Origin: an uncultured Clostridia bacterium
Lineage (GTDB): Bacteria; Bacillota; Clostridia; Peptostreptococcales; Anaerovoracaceae
Reading direction: 5' to 3'
Assembly (NCBI GenBank): GCA_946402595.1
Contig: CAMIWY010000086.1
Location: 1-6,398 of the forward strand
Length of the DNA stretch: 6,398 nt
This document shows positions 1 through 5,901 of the stretch, piece by piece. The first letter of the stretch is position 1. Each line of letters opens with the position of its first letter. A program made the translations under genes and the position numbers. The notes under the pieces were generated by a model. That model was not told the origin of the DNA. It made no database searches and saw only the letters and a program-made list of their open reading frames with translations.

Positions 1-1480
1 TCAGCAGCATGACGAGTCTGTCTACGCCGATTCCGATTCCGCCTGTAGGAGGCATTCCGACTTCGAGAGCATTGACGAAGTCAGTATCCATCGGATGAGC
101 CTCATCGTCGATACCAAGGTCGAGCTGTCTCTGCTGCTCAGCGAATCTCTCATACTGATCGATAGGGTCATTCAGCTCGGAGAATGCGTTGGACATCTCC
201 CAGCCGTTGATGTATGACTCGAATCTTCTTGTGATCCTAGGATCCTTAGGGTCCTTCTTGGCCAGCGGGGATACTTCGAGCGGATGTCCGCATACGAAGC
301 ACGGTCCGTCGAGGAATCCAGGGATGTCCTCGCAGTAATCCTCGAACATCTCAGCGATGATCTTTCCTCTTGACCAGTCAGCCTCGTTCTCGAAAGTCAT
401 TCCGTACTTCTTAGCAGCCTCGATCGCCTCTTCATCACTGTCGATCTTATCGAACGGGATGCCTGTAGCATCGATGACAGCCTGTGTCATGTCGATCTTT
501 CTCCATGGAGGAGTTACATCGAATTCCTTGTCGCCGTACTTGACGATCGGTGTTCCGTTTACAGCCATAGCGCACTTGTATGTTACCTGCTCCATGAGAT
601 CCATCATGGTCTCGAGGTTGACATATGCCTTGTACGCTTCCATCGATGTGAACTCAGGGCTGTGGTTCTTGTCCATGCCCTCGTTACGGAAGACCTTGCC
701 GATCTCATATACGCCGTCAAGTCCGCCGACGATGAGTCTCTTGAGGTGGAGCTCAAGAGAGATCCTGAGTGTCATGTCGATGTCGAGTGTGTTGTGGTGT
801 GTCCAGAAAGGTCTTGCAGCAGCGCCGCCTGCGATGTTGCCGAGTACAGGTGTCTCGACCTCCATCAGGTCGTACTCCTCCTCGAGGACTTTACGCATGG
901 TGCTGATGATCTTGGCTCTCTTGCGGAATGTATCTCTGACGTCCTCATTCATGATGAGGTCAACGTATCTCTGACGGTATCTGAGATCCATGTCCTTGAG
1001 GCCGTGCCACTTGTTAGGCAGTACCTGCAGGGACTTGCAGAGGAGCTTTACCTCCATTGCCCTTACGCTGATTTCGCCGGTCTTGGTCTTGAATACGACA
1101 CCGCTGACACCGATGATATCGCCTACATCGTAAGTCTTGAATACGTTGTATTCTTCCTGTCCGATATTGTCTCTTGCTACGAAGATCTGGATACGGCCCT
1201 GCTTGTCCTGCATGTCGACGAAGGCTACCTTGCCCATGCGGCGGAAAGCCATGATACGTCCTGCGACTCTGACTTCCTGGTCCTCCATGGCATCAAATGC
1301 TTCCTTGATGTCAGCGGAGTGAGCAGTAACGTCAAAAGTCTCTTCGCGGAACGGGTCTCTTCCCATCTCGCGGAGCTCTTCCAGCTTCTTTCTCTTGATC
1401 TGTCTCTGTTCGCCTATTTCCTTTTCAGTCAGTTCTCTTTCTTCTGCCTGAGGGTTCGGGTTCGCATTGTTTTCTGACAT
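1..1480 (-). CDS. lysS: Lysyl-tRNA synthetase, class II (3' end cut by window edge)
   Basis: This cytoplasmic enzyme joins lysine to tRNA-Lys using ATP. The 493 visible codons begin MSENNANPNPQAEERELTEK. An OB-fold anticodon-binding domain starts near residue 69 (VRVAGRIMAFRRMGKVAFVD). The class II catalytic core follows: motif 1 near residues 190-210, ending METPVL-like as MEVETPVL; the lysine-site signature GGAAARPFWTHHN; motif 2 FRNEG at 264-268 followed by HSPEFTSMEAY; and motif 3 GIGVDRLVMLL ending at residue 493. Class II LysRS proteins are about 490-510 residues, so only roughly the last 15 residues lie outside the window. The ATG overlaps the greA stop by one base (TAATG) and has GGAGGT nine bases upstream, which fixes the start and implies an operon with greA and possible translational coupling. 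No disruption is seen. The long opposite-strand open frame here is a codon-register shadow. Confidence 0.97.
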   Translation of the reverse strand, partial: MSENNANPNPQAEERELTEKEIGEQRQIKRKKLEELREMGRDPFREETFDVTAHSADIKEAFDAMEDQEVRVAGRIMAFRRMGKVAFVDMQDKQGRIQIFVARDNIGQEEYNVFKTYDVGDIIGVSGVVFKTKTGEISVRAMEVKLLCKSLQVLPNKWHGLKDMDLRYRQRYVDLIMNEDVRDTFRKRAKIISTMRKVLEEEYDLMEVETPVLGNIAGGAAARPFWTHHNTLDIDMTLRISLELHLKRLIVGGLDGVYEIGKVFRNEGMDKNHSPEFTSMEAYKAYVNLETMMDLMEQVTYKCAMAVNGTPIVKYGDKEFDVTPPWRKIDMTQAVIDATGIPFDKIDSDEEAIEAAKKYGMTFENEADWSRGKIIAEMFEDYCEDIPGFLDGPCFVCGHPLEVSPLAKKDPKDPRITRRFESYINGWEMSNAFSELNDPIDQYERFAEQQRQLDLGIDDEAHPMDTDFVNALEVGMPPTGGIGIGVDRLVMLL

Positions 1481-1959
1481 TATCTCTTGACCTCCAGAAT
1501 CTCATACTTAGCCATGCCGTCCGGTACCTGAAACTCTACAACATCGCCTGCCTTGCTTCCGATGAGGTGCTCGCCTACGAGTGAAGCGTTGGAGAGCTTG
1601 CCGTTCAGAGGATCAGCCTCTGTAGTACCAACGATCTTATATGTAGCAGTGATGCCGAGGTTCAGCTCCTTGATGGTGACTGTACGTCCTGTCTGGACAG
1701 TGTCGTCGCCCTCATCTGACTCGTCAACGATGACTGCGGTACGGAGGATCTCCTCGATCTCAGTGATCCTCTCTTCTGTCTCAGCCTGAGCATCCTTGGC
1801 AGCATCGTATTCAGCGTTCTCGCTGATATCTCCGAGTGCGATGGCTTCCTTGAGCCTGAGAGCGTTCTCCTTACGTACTACGGTAATAAGATGTTCGAGT
1901 TCGGCATTAAGGTTATCATAACCTTCTCTTGTCATTTCATGGGTATTGTTCGGTGCCAT
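1480..1959 (-). CDS. greA: Transcription elongation factor GreA
   Basis: GreA enters the secondary channel of RNA polymerase and stimulates cleavage of backtracked RNA. The 159-residue length is typical of the family. Residues 1-75 form the N-terminal coiled coil. Its tip carries LGDISENAEYDAAKDAQ, in which Asp44 and Glu47 correspond to the conserved acidic pair that coordinates magnesium at the polymerase active site. The C-terminal FKBP-like domain shows TEADPLNGKLSNASLVGEHL and ends VPDGMAKYEILEVKR, both characteristic of GreA rather than GreB. AAAGGA six bases before the ATG supports the start. The gene is followed directly by lysS with a one-base overlap, an arrangement common in Firmicutes. 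It is separated from the upstream racemase gene by 146 bp containing hairpins and an AT-rich stretch, so it probably begins its own transcription unit. Confidence 0.97.
   Translation of the reverse strand: MAPNNTHEMTREGYDNLNAELEHLITVVRKENALRLKEAIALGDISENAEYDAAKDAQAETEERITEIEEILRTAVIVDESDEGDDTVQTGRTVTIKELNLGITATYKIVGTTEADPLNGKLSNASLVGEHLIGSKAGDVVEFQVPDGMAKYEILEVKR
1490..1495 (-). promoter_or_regulatory. Ribosome binding site of lysS inside greA
   Basis: GGAGGT lies nine bases before the lysS ATG and within the last codons of greA. It supports the ATG at 1480 and independent initiation on the shared message. Confidence 0.8.
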
Positions 1960-1994
1960 TTCTTTTCCTTTCAGTGCAAAATGATATTGCGTGT

Positions 1995-2024
1995 ATTAGT
2001 TATGTTTATTATTTGTTATGTAAA
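1995..2024 (-). promoter_or_regulatory. Possible greA-lysS promoter (weak)
   Basis: The AT-rich stretch upstream of greA holds TTTACA (2019-2024), five of six matches to the -35 consensus. ACTAAT (1995-2000) follows after 18 bases and matches TATAAT in four of six positions, but not in the first two. The alternative 17-base spacing gives a worse -10. The location, after the hairpins and before the greA ribosome binding site, is right, but the -10 is poor. Confidence 0.35.
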
Positions 2025-2038
2025 ACAGCAATCTGCTG
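2021..2038 (-). terminator. Possible weak terminator between the racemase gene and greA
   Basis: On the minus strand CAGCA-GAT-TGCTG forms a 5-bp stem with a three-base loop, followed at once by TTTTA. The stem is short for an intrinsic terminator, so it may act together with the larger hairpin just upstream (2052-2106), which has no T run of its own. The same CAGC and AAT segments can also pair in another register with ATTGCTG. Confidence 0.35.
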
Positions 2039-2051
2039 ATTATTGGCTGCT

Positions 2052-2106
2052 GTCGTAAGACCATCTTCCCATCAGTCATTCTGACAGATGGGCCCCTTCT
2101 TACGAC
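2052..2106 (-). other. Long stem-loop starting at the racemase stop codon
   Basis: Nine bases, GTCGTAAGA on the minus strand, pair perfectly with TCTTACGAC (2098-2106 with 2052-2060). Inside, separated by an asymmetric purine-rich internal loop, CCCATC pairs with GATGGG (2087-2092 with 2068-2073). After one U-U mismatch GTCA pairs with TGAC around a GAA loop. That gives 19 base pairs in 55 nt. The outer stem begins with the last base of the TAG stop codon. It lacks a following T run, so it is not a classic intrinsic terminator. It may protect the 3' end of the racemase message or contribute to termination with the small hairpin downstream. Confidence 0.65.
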
Positions 2107-3221
2107 TATAGAAGGCATCCTATCTCGCCTGATTCATACTTGGTCACATTCTCGCTCGATGAGAGGTTGAGCATTGCCGAGTAGTGGAGCTTGAACTGTA
2201 TCACGTCGCCCACCCTTACCATCTCTTCGCAGTCTTCGATGTCCAGGATGGTGTGGTCTCCCGAGCATCCGAGGACGAACGATCCTTCGAGCTGAGGCAA
2301 AATGTCTCCGTAGTCACCGAAGTCTGCTCCTCCTATCGCGAGGAGTGCTCTCCTGCGGTTGCCTCTGTCCTTATACTTAGGTGTCTTGCCGAAGGCGTTG
2401 ACCCCGAGTTCTCCGATAGGATGTGTCGGCTTGGTCCTTACTTCTATCACCTCTGCCTCAAGGATGAAAGCATCGTCATAGAGAACATCAGCCTCTGTCC
2501 TTCCGTAGCATCTCCTGAGATCTTCAAGTGCTCCGCAGAACGGGAGCGCTCCTATCCTCAGCATGTTGATCTTGCGCGGCATCTCCCTGTCGAATACAGG
2601 CATGAGGCTTGACGTAGCTCCGCCGGAAATTATCTCGAGCGGCCTTCCGATAGCCTGCTCAACAGCCTCTGCATAATCCGCGAGCTGCTGCATCTTGTCT
2701 GCTGTAGGCTTTACCGACCCGTAGCATCCGAGGTTGGTCCCGATGCCTGCGAGGTGAAGTCCTGTCAGAGTCTCCTCCGTGTATTTTGCCACATCGACGA
2801 GCTCTTCGAGGTCGAAGAAGCCCTCTCTCAGGTCGCCCAGATCCGCCATAAGGATGACGTTGTGGATCTTGCCATTCTTTATCGCTGCTTCATCCGCTGC
2901 CTTCAGCGTGGTGAACTCGCTCTGCAGGCTGTATTCACATATCGCGACCATTTCCTCCAGCTCAGACAGCATCGGTACTCTGATCATTAGCATCGGCAGT
3001 TTGACTCCGGCAGCCTTGGCTCTTGCCAGCTGTTCAAGTCTTGATGAGGCGATCCATTTTGCCCCGCATGCCTCATAGTCGATGGCGACAGAAGCGAGTC
3101 CGCCTGTGCCCTTGATTACTCCGGCAACATCTATGCCGGCATCAGTGCACCATCCGACTACAGTCTTCATGTTGGAGCGGATCTTTTCGTGGTCGATTAT
3201 TAGCGAAGGCCTTTTCTTCAT
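2106..3221 (-). CDS. Alanine/ornithine-racemase-family PLP enzyme
   Basis: This is a 371-residue cytoplasmic fold-type III PLP protein of the alanine racemase N-terminal-domain superfamily. Starting at ATG 3221, Lys37 in AGVIKGTGG is the expected PLP Schiff-base lysine. Further family marks are ADLGDLREGF (about 126-135), GIGTNLGCYGSVKPT (about 160-174), the phosphate-binding ISGGATSS (about 198-205), LRIGAL (about 221-226), PIGELGVNAFGKTPKYKDRG and SGDHTILDI in the C-terminal beta domain. The GDLREG and GTNL-CYG signatures fit the alanine/ornithine racemase (Orr) group better than canonical Alr. The substrate cannot be read from sequence: D-ornithine or D-alanine formation is inference, and no ornithine-degradation genes are nearby. 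An in-frame GTG at 3239 would add six residues but would include the AAGGGGG ribosome binding site, so the ATG is preferred. The ligase stop lies 63 bp upstream with no clear terminator or promoter between, suggesting co-transcription. Confidence 0.85.
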   Translation of the reverse strand: MKKRPSLIIDHEKIRSNMKTVVGWCTDAGIDVAGVIKGTGGLASVAIDYEACGAKWIASSRLEQLARAKAAGVKLPMLMIRVPMLSELEEMVAICEYSLQSEFTTLKAADEAAIKNGKIHNVILMADLGDLREGFFDLEELVDVAKYTEETLTGLHLAGIGTNLGCYGSVKPTADKMQQLADYAEAVEQAIGRPLEIISGGATSSLMPVFDREMPRKINMLRIGALPFCGALEDLRRCYGRTEADVLYDDAFILEAEVIEVRTKPTHPIGELGVNAFGKTPKYKDRGNRRRALLAIGGADFGDYGDILPQLEGSFVLGCSGDHTILDIEDCEEMVRVGDVIQFKLHYSAMLNLSSSENVTKYESGEIGCLL

Positions 3222-3229
3222 TATATATA

Positions 3230-3236
3230 CCCCCTT
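3230..3236 (-). promoter_or_regulatory. Ribosome binding site deciding the racemase start
   Basis: AAGGGGG is followed by an eight-base alternating TA spacer and the ATG at 3221. This site overlaps the in-frame GTG at 3239, so it argues for the shorter, 371-residue protein. Confidence 0.7.
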
Positions 3237-3284
3237 CACTGTCCGGGCTGCCGCCTCTTCCTGTCGAAAAGCGTTTCTGCTCTT

Positions 3285-5174
3285 CTAGTCGGCCAGCTTG
3301 TTCTCTTCGACGAATCTTCTGATCTTCATTCCGGTCGTCTTGTTGAACTCGCCCTTCCTGAGAACGATGTGCTTCACTCTCTTCCAGTCAGGCCACTGTG
3401 CGTTGAGCTTGTCTATCTCGCTGCTGACAAGCGCCAGTACTGCGCTGTCGTCATCCGCATTGTCGCCAAGTGCATCTCTGACATTCTCCCTGTCAGGTCT
3501 CAGGGTGACATAGATGCCGCGGAGCATCCTGTCTTCATTGGTCTCATCAGCCCATACCATGCATTCCTCGATGTAAGGACTGCGTGCGATCTTCTCCTCG
3601 AGCTCTTCAGGGAAAACGTTCTTGCCGTTGGCTGCGATGATGACGTTCTTCTTGCGGCCTGTTATATATACGTAGTTGTCCGCATCGAGATGTCCGATGT
3701 CTCCTGTGTGGAACCATCCGTTCTCCATGCTGGCATCTGTAGCTTCCTGATTCTTGTAGTAGCCCATCATGACCATAGGCCCTCTGAAGCAGATCTCGCC
3801 GTTGCCGTCCTCATCCTTGTCGATGATCTTGCACTCAGTGAACTGGAACAGCTTGCCTGCACTGTCATTGCGCATGTATTTCCACTGGTCCGGATTGAGA
3901 GCGACCATCGGCGAGGTCTCTGTCAGGCCGTAGCCCTGGAGACACGGGATGCCCATGCTGCGGAAGAAAGCGAGGACCTTAGGATCGACTCTCGCGCCGC
4001 CGGCGATGAACATATCGATGTTTCCGCCGAACTGCGCCATTATCTTCTTAGCGATAGGCTTCGCAACGTTGATGCCGATTTTGCTTGTATAATTGTTGAT
4101 CGCGAAGAGCGTATTGACCAGCTTGTCCTGGCCCTGCTTCTTCAGCGTCTTCTGTATCGTGTTGTAGAACTTCTCGTAGATCAGCGGGACTGCGAGCAGG
4201 AATGTCGGATGGACCGCCTGCATGTCCTTGGTGATGTACTTGAGTCCTCTGCAGAATGCCATGGATGCTCCCATGAACATTCCTTCGAGCATCGTGCATG
4301 TGCACTCGTATGTATGATGGATAGGCAGCACACTGAAGAAGATGTCTTCAGGGCATACCTCCAGATAAGTCTGTGCAATGAGTATGTCAGTGCAGAGGTT
4401 GCGGTGCGAAAGCATAACGCCCTTGCTGACTCCTGTAGTTCCCGACGTGAAGATGATGGACACCATGTCCGATGCTCTTACTCTTGCATCGAGGAAAGTC
4501 CTGTCGCCGGCTTCGACTGCGGCGATACCCTCAGCTCTGAGAACGTTCCATGAATACAGTCCGTTCTTCTCATCCTCATGAGCCTCTTTGCCCACTCCGA
4601 TGACCATTCTGAGCCTTGTCTTACCGGACTCTTTGATCTTTCTGAAGATGTCGTAGTACTTGTCCTGGCAGCAGATGACAGCATCGATGTCACCCATGTC
4701 GATCAGGTTCTCAAGCTCTGCAGGAGACAGCTCCTTGTCGAGCGGAACTACGACTCCGGTGCCGCCTGTTACGGCAAAATACGATTCGGCCCATTCGTAG
4801 CAGTTCGCTCCGATGATACCTATGTGTGCGCCTCTGAGTCCGAGCTTCATCAGCGATGTCCCGAGGCCTCTGACGTCTCTTCTTACATCATTATATGTGA
4901 ATTCAGTAAACTCCTTGTCGCCCGGCATGATCTGGTGATAGAGCACCTTGCCGCCCCAGATATCCGCACTTGATTCAAGGAGGTACTTGAGGTCAGGTAC
5001 GGCTCTTCCGATCCTGTACATTACCTCAGGTACGTTACTGTCAGTGATAGCGTTGACATAGCTCTGCATGTCAGCCATCTCTGCTTCTTTAAGTTCAGCG
5101 TATTCCTCTTCACTCATCGCATACAGATCTGCATCTGCATACTTTTCCAGTACTTTCTTATATTCCTTCTCCAT
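3285..5174 (-). CDS. Long-chain fatty acid-CoA ligase, AMP-forming
   Basis: It activates fatty acids to acyl-CoA through an acyl-adenylate, probably at the inner face of the membrane. It belongs to the ANL adenylate-forming superfamily and resembles the FadD/FAA1 (COG1022) group. From ATG 5174 the protein has 629 residues. The ATP phosphate loop is FTSGTTGVSKG (about 242-252). Next come LPIHHTYE (about 293-300), GYGLTETSP (about 414-422), WFHTGDIG (about 487-494) with the ribose-binding Asp, the hinge ITGRKKN and NGKNVFPEELE. The C-terminal catalytic lysine is Lys617 in TTGMKIRRF. No transmembrane segment is evident. A charged stretch of about 50 residues rich in Glu, Lys and Tyr precedes the core. 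The start is set by GGGAG six bases before ATG 5174; the ATG at 5180 abuts that site and the TTG at 5207 lacks one. Chain-length specificity is not visible. A strong promoter with operator-like repeats lies directly upstream. Confidence 0.92.
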   Translation of the reverse strand: MEKEYKKVLEKYADADLYAMSEEEYAELKEAEMADMQSYVNAITDSNVPEVMYRIGRAVPDLKYLLESSADIWGGKVLYHQIMPGDKEFTEFTYNDVRRDVRGLGTSLMKLGLRGAHIGIIGANCYEWAESYFAVTGGTGVVVPLDKELSPAELENLIDMGDIDAVICCQDKYYDIFRKIKESGKTRLRMVIGVGKEAHEDEKNGLYSWNVLRAEGIAAVEAGDRTFLDARVRASDMVSIIFTSGTTGVSKGVMLSHRNLCTDILIAQTYLEVCPEDIFFSVLPIHHTYECTCTMLEGMFMGASMAFCRGLKYITKDMQAVHPTFLLAVPLIYEKFYNTIQKTLKKQGQDKLVNTLFAINNYTSKIGINVAKPIAKKIMAQFGGNIDMFIAGGARVDPKVLAFFRSMGIPCLQGYGLTETSPMVALNPDQWKYMRNDSAGKLFQFTECKIIDKDEDGNGEICFRGPMVMMGYYKNQEATDASMENGWFHTGDIGHLDADNYVYITGRKKNVIIAANGKNVFPEELEEKIARSPYIEECMVWADETNEDRMLRGIYVTLRPDRENVRDALGDNADDDSAVLALVSSEIDKLNAQWPDWKRVKHIVLRKGEFNKTTGMKIRRFVEENKLAD

Positions 5175-5180
5175 TAGCAT

Positions 5181-5185
5181 CTCCC
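5181..5185 (-). promoter_or_regulatory. Ribosome binding site deciding the acyl-CoA ligase start
   Basis: GGGAG, then six bases, then the ATG at 5174. An ATG at 5180 begins immediately after the site, too close to be used, and a TTG at 5207 has no purine-rich site, so the 5174 start is preferred. Confidence 0.7.
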
Positions 5186-5186
5186 G

Positions 5187-5223
5187 AGAATCTATCCGTA
5201 AACGCAACTGATAGATTCTATCA
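5187..5223. promoter_or_regulatory. Operator-like inverted repeats at the acyl-CoA ligase promoter
   Basis: TGATAG-ATT-CTATCA (5209-5223) is a perfect 6+6 palindrome with a three-base centre and overlaps the -10 hexamer. A second copy of the half-site, AGAATCTATC (5187-5196), is the exact reverse complement of GATAGATTCT (5210-5219), 13 bases away in the leader. The two sites are centred about 26 bp apart, close to two and a half helical turns. The position would suit a dimeric repressor. If an upstream transcript reads through, the same 10-bp inverted repeat could form an RNA stem ending one base before the GGGAG ribosome binding site. The regulator is unknown. Confidence 0.5.
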
Positions 5224-5243
5224 TTAACCCCTTTGTTTTACAA
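5215..5243 (-). promoter_or_regulatory. Sigma-A-type promoter of the acyl-CoA ligase gene
   Basis: TTGTAA (5238-5243, four of six matches to TTGACA) and TAGAAT (5215-5220, five of six to TATAAT) are separated by exactly 17 bases. The start site is expected near 5208, giving a leader of about 34 nt before the ATG. The promoter begins nine bases after the ybaK-like gene ends, so the ligase and racemase genes are likely a separate transcription unit. An interrupted palindrome covers the -10. Confidence 0.7.
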
Positions 5244-5252
5244 GGAACTGTG

Positions 5253-5732
5253 CTATTCCTCAGGCAGTTTCACTACATCGATCCACTCGAGAGCACCCGA
5301 TACCTCGAACAGCTCGTCAGGTGTGAACTCTGCTGCCGAATTGGATGATCCGCATGCAGGGAAAACCGACTCGAACCTCTTCATCGTCTCATCGCAGTAG
5401 ATGCGCACGTCATCTCTTGTGACTCCGAAAGCGCATACTCCGCCGATCTCGTGATTGGTATACTCAGGCACCTCCTCAGGTGAAAGCATTTTGGCCTTCT
5501 CTCCGAAGAATGCCTTGTATTTCTTATTGTCTATTCTCGCATCGCCCGCAGCCTGGATCAGGATGCCTGTACCGTCCTTCAGCTTGAAGCTCAGTGTCTT
5601 GCATATCCTTGCAGGCTCGGTGCCTACTGCCTTTGCAGCCAGCTCGACCGTGGCGCTTGAAACATCGAATTCGCGGATCCTGTCTTCGTAGCCCTTTTCC
5701 TTAAGATACGCTCTTGCGATCTCTATCGACAT
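5253..5732 (-). CDS. ybaK: YbaK/EbsC-family aminoacyl-tRNA deacylase
   Basis: A 159-residue cytoplasmic protein of the YbaK/EbsC (INS-like editing) family. Members hydrolyse tRNAs mischarged with the wrong amino acid, typically Cys- or Ala-tRNA-Pro; some members edit other substrates. The sequence follows the Firmicute EbsC-like pattern: FDVSSATVELAAKAVGTEPA (22-41), then ARICKTLSF, where Lys45 matches the conserved lysine of YbaK. Further marks are IQAAGDARIDNKKYKAFFG, HEIGGVCAFGV (the glycine loop), and the C-terminal FPACGSSNSAAEFTPDEL. The ATG at 5732 is preceded six bases upstream by GGGAGGAG and gives the usual family length. The frame stays open for 49 more codons back to a GTG at 5879, but that extension is made almost wholly of the upstream hairpin and is unlikely to be translated. 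Exact tRNA specificity cannot be told. The acyl-CoA ligase follows 78 bp downstream under its own promoter. Confidence 0.92.
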   Translation of the reverse strand: MSIEIARAYLKEKGYEDRIREFDVSSATVELAAKAVGTEPARICKTLSFKLKDGTGILIQAAGDARIDNKKYKAFFGEKAKMLSPEEVPEYTNHEIGGVCAFGVTRDDVRIYCDETMKRFESVFPACGSSNSAAEFTPDELFEVSGALEWIDVVKLPEE

Positions 5733-5738
5733 GTGAAT

Positions 5739-5746
5739 CTCCTCCC
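5739..5746 (-). promoter_or_regulatory. Ribosome binding site deciding the ybaK start
   Basis: GGGAGGAG six bases before the ATG at 5732 is a near-ideal site and argues against the longer GTG-initiated frame. Confidence 0.8.
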
Positions 5747-5758
5747 AATTGTTTTCAG

Positions 5759-5881
5759 GAGTGAGATTTACATATTCCTTCAGGTGATAATTCTCGAAGA
5801 GCTTTACGCAACATTTTTGAATCCTTGTGGGTTGCCCGCTCTTCTGCGAGATCACCATTACGGAATATGTAAATCTCACTC
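5759..5881. repeat. 123-bp imperfect long hairpin with perfect 20-bp terminal inverted repeats
   Basis: The outer arms 5759-5778 and 5862-5881 are perfect reverse complements over 20 bp. Pairing continues inward: GGTGAT 5783-5788 with 5851-5856, CTCG 5793-5796 with 5847-5850, AAGAGC 5797-5802 with 5838-5843, and GCAAC 5808-5812 with 5831-5835. This leaves an 18-base apical loop (5813-5830). In all, 41 base pairs form, interrupted by small loops and bulges. It fills most of the brnQ-ybaK gap. It has no T run on either side, so it is not a standard terminator, and I recognise no known riboswitch or T-box core in it. It may be a structured leader or small RNA of ybaK, or a miniature inverted-repeat element. 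No clear target-site duplication is visible. Confidence 0.8.
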
Positions 5882-5892
5882 TATATATATTA

Positions 5893-5898
5893 ATTATA
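5893..5898 (-). promoter_or_regulatory. Possible -10 element upstream of the ybaK leader hairpin
   Basis: The minus strand contains an exact TATAAT just after the brnQ stop, within an AT-rich run. Initiation here would begin near 5886, only a few bases before the foot of the hairpin. No good -35 is found at 16-18 bases spacing (GGCACA at 18 is the best), so the assignment is uncertain. Confidence 0.4.
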
Positions 5899-5901
5899 TT
5901 G

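Noticed and set aside
357..974. 205-codon plus-strand frame opposite lysS
   Set aside because: A Ser/Leu-rich low-information translation with no family resemblance, lying entirely over conserved lysS sequence.
662..1477. 271-codon open frame on the plus strand, opposite lysS
   Set aside because: It is again the codon-register complement of lysS, which carries all class II motifs. No ribosome binding site or recognisable domain was seen.
2184..2612. Plus-strand frame opposite the racemase gene
   Set aside because: It is in codon register with the racemase gene and has no start signal or domain; it is a shadow.
3369..4553. 394-codon open frame on the plus strand, opposite the acyl-CoA ligase gene
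   Set aside because: It is in exact codon register with the ligase gene, so stops appear only where the ligase uses TTA, CTA or TCA codons, which it avoids. The translation resembles no family and the opposite strand has full ANL motifs.
5175..5207. Longer acyl-CoA ligase starting at TTG 5207 or ATG 5180
   Set aside because: The TTG lies at about the predicted transcription start and has no ribosome binding site; the ATG at 5180 directly abuts GGGAG. ATG 5174 has proper spacing.
5239..5263. AGGAA/TTCCT stem at the end of the ybaK-like gene as a terminator
   Set aside because: Only five base pairs, an eight-base loop and a mixed TGTAAAAC tail; too weak to call.
5733..5879. 49-residue N-terminal extension of the YbaK-like protein from GTG 5879
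   Set aside because: The extension consists almost wholly of the inverted-repeat element. The ATG at 5732 has a near-perfect ribosome binding site and gives the usual family length of about 159 residues.
5759..5881. Reading the brnQ-ybaK hairpin as a T-box, SRP RNA or rho-independent terminator
   Set aside because: No T-box AGGGTGG-type sequence, no SRP apical loop signature (GGAAGGAAGC-like) and no T run next to either arm.
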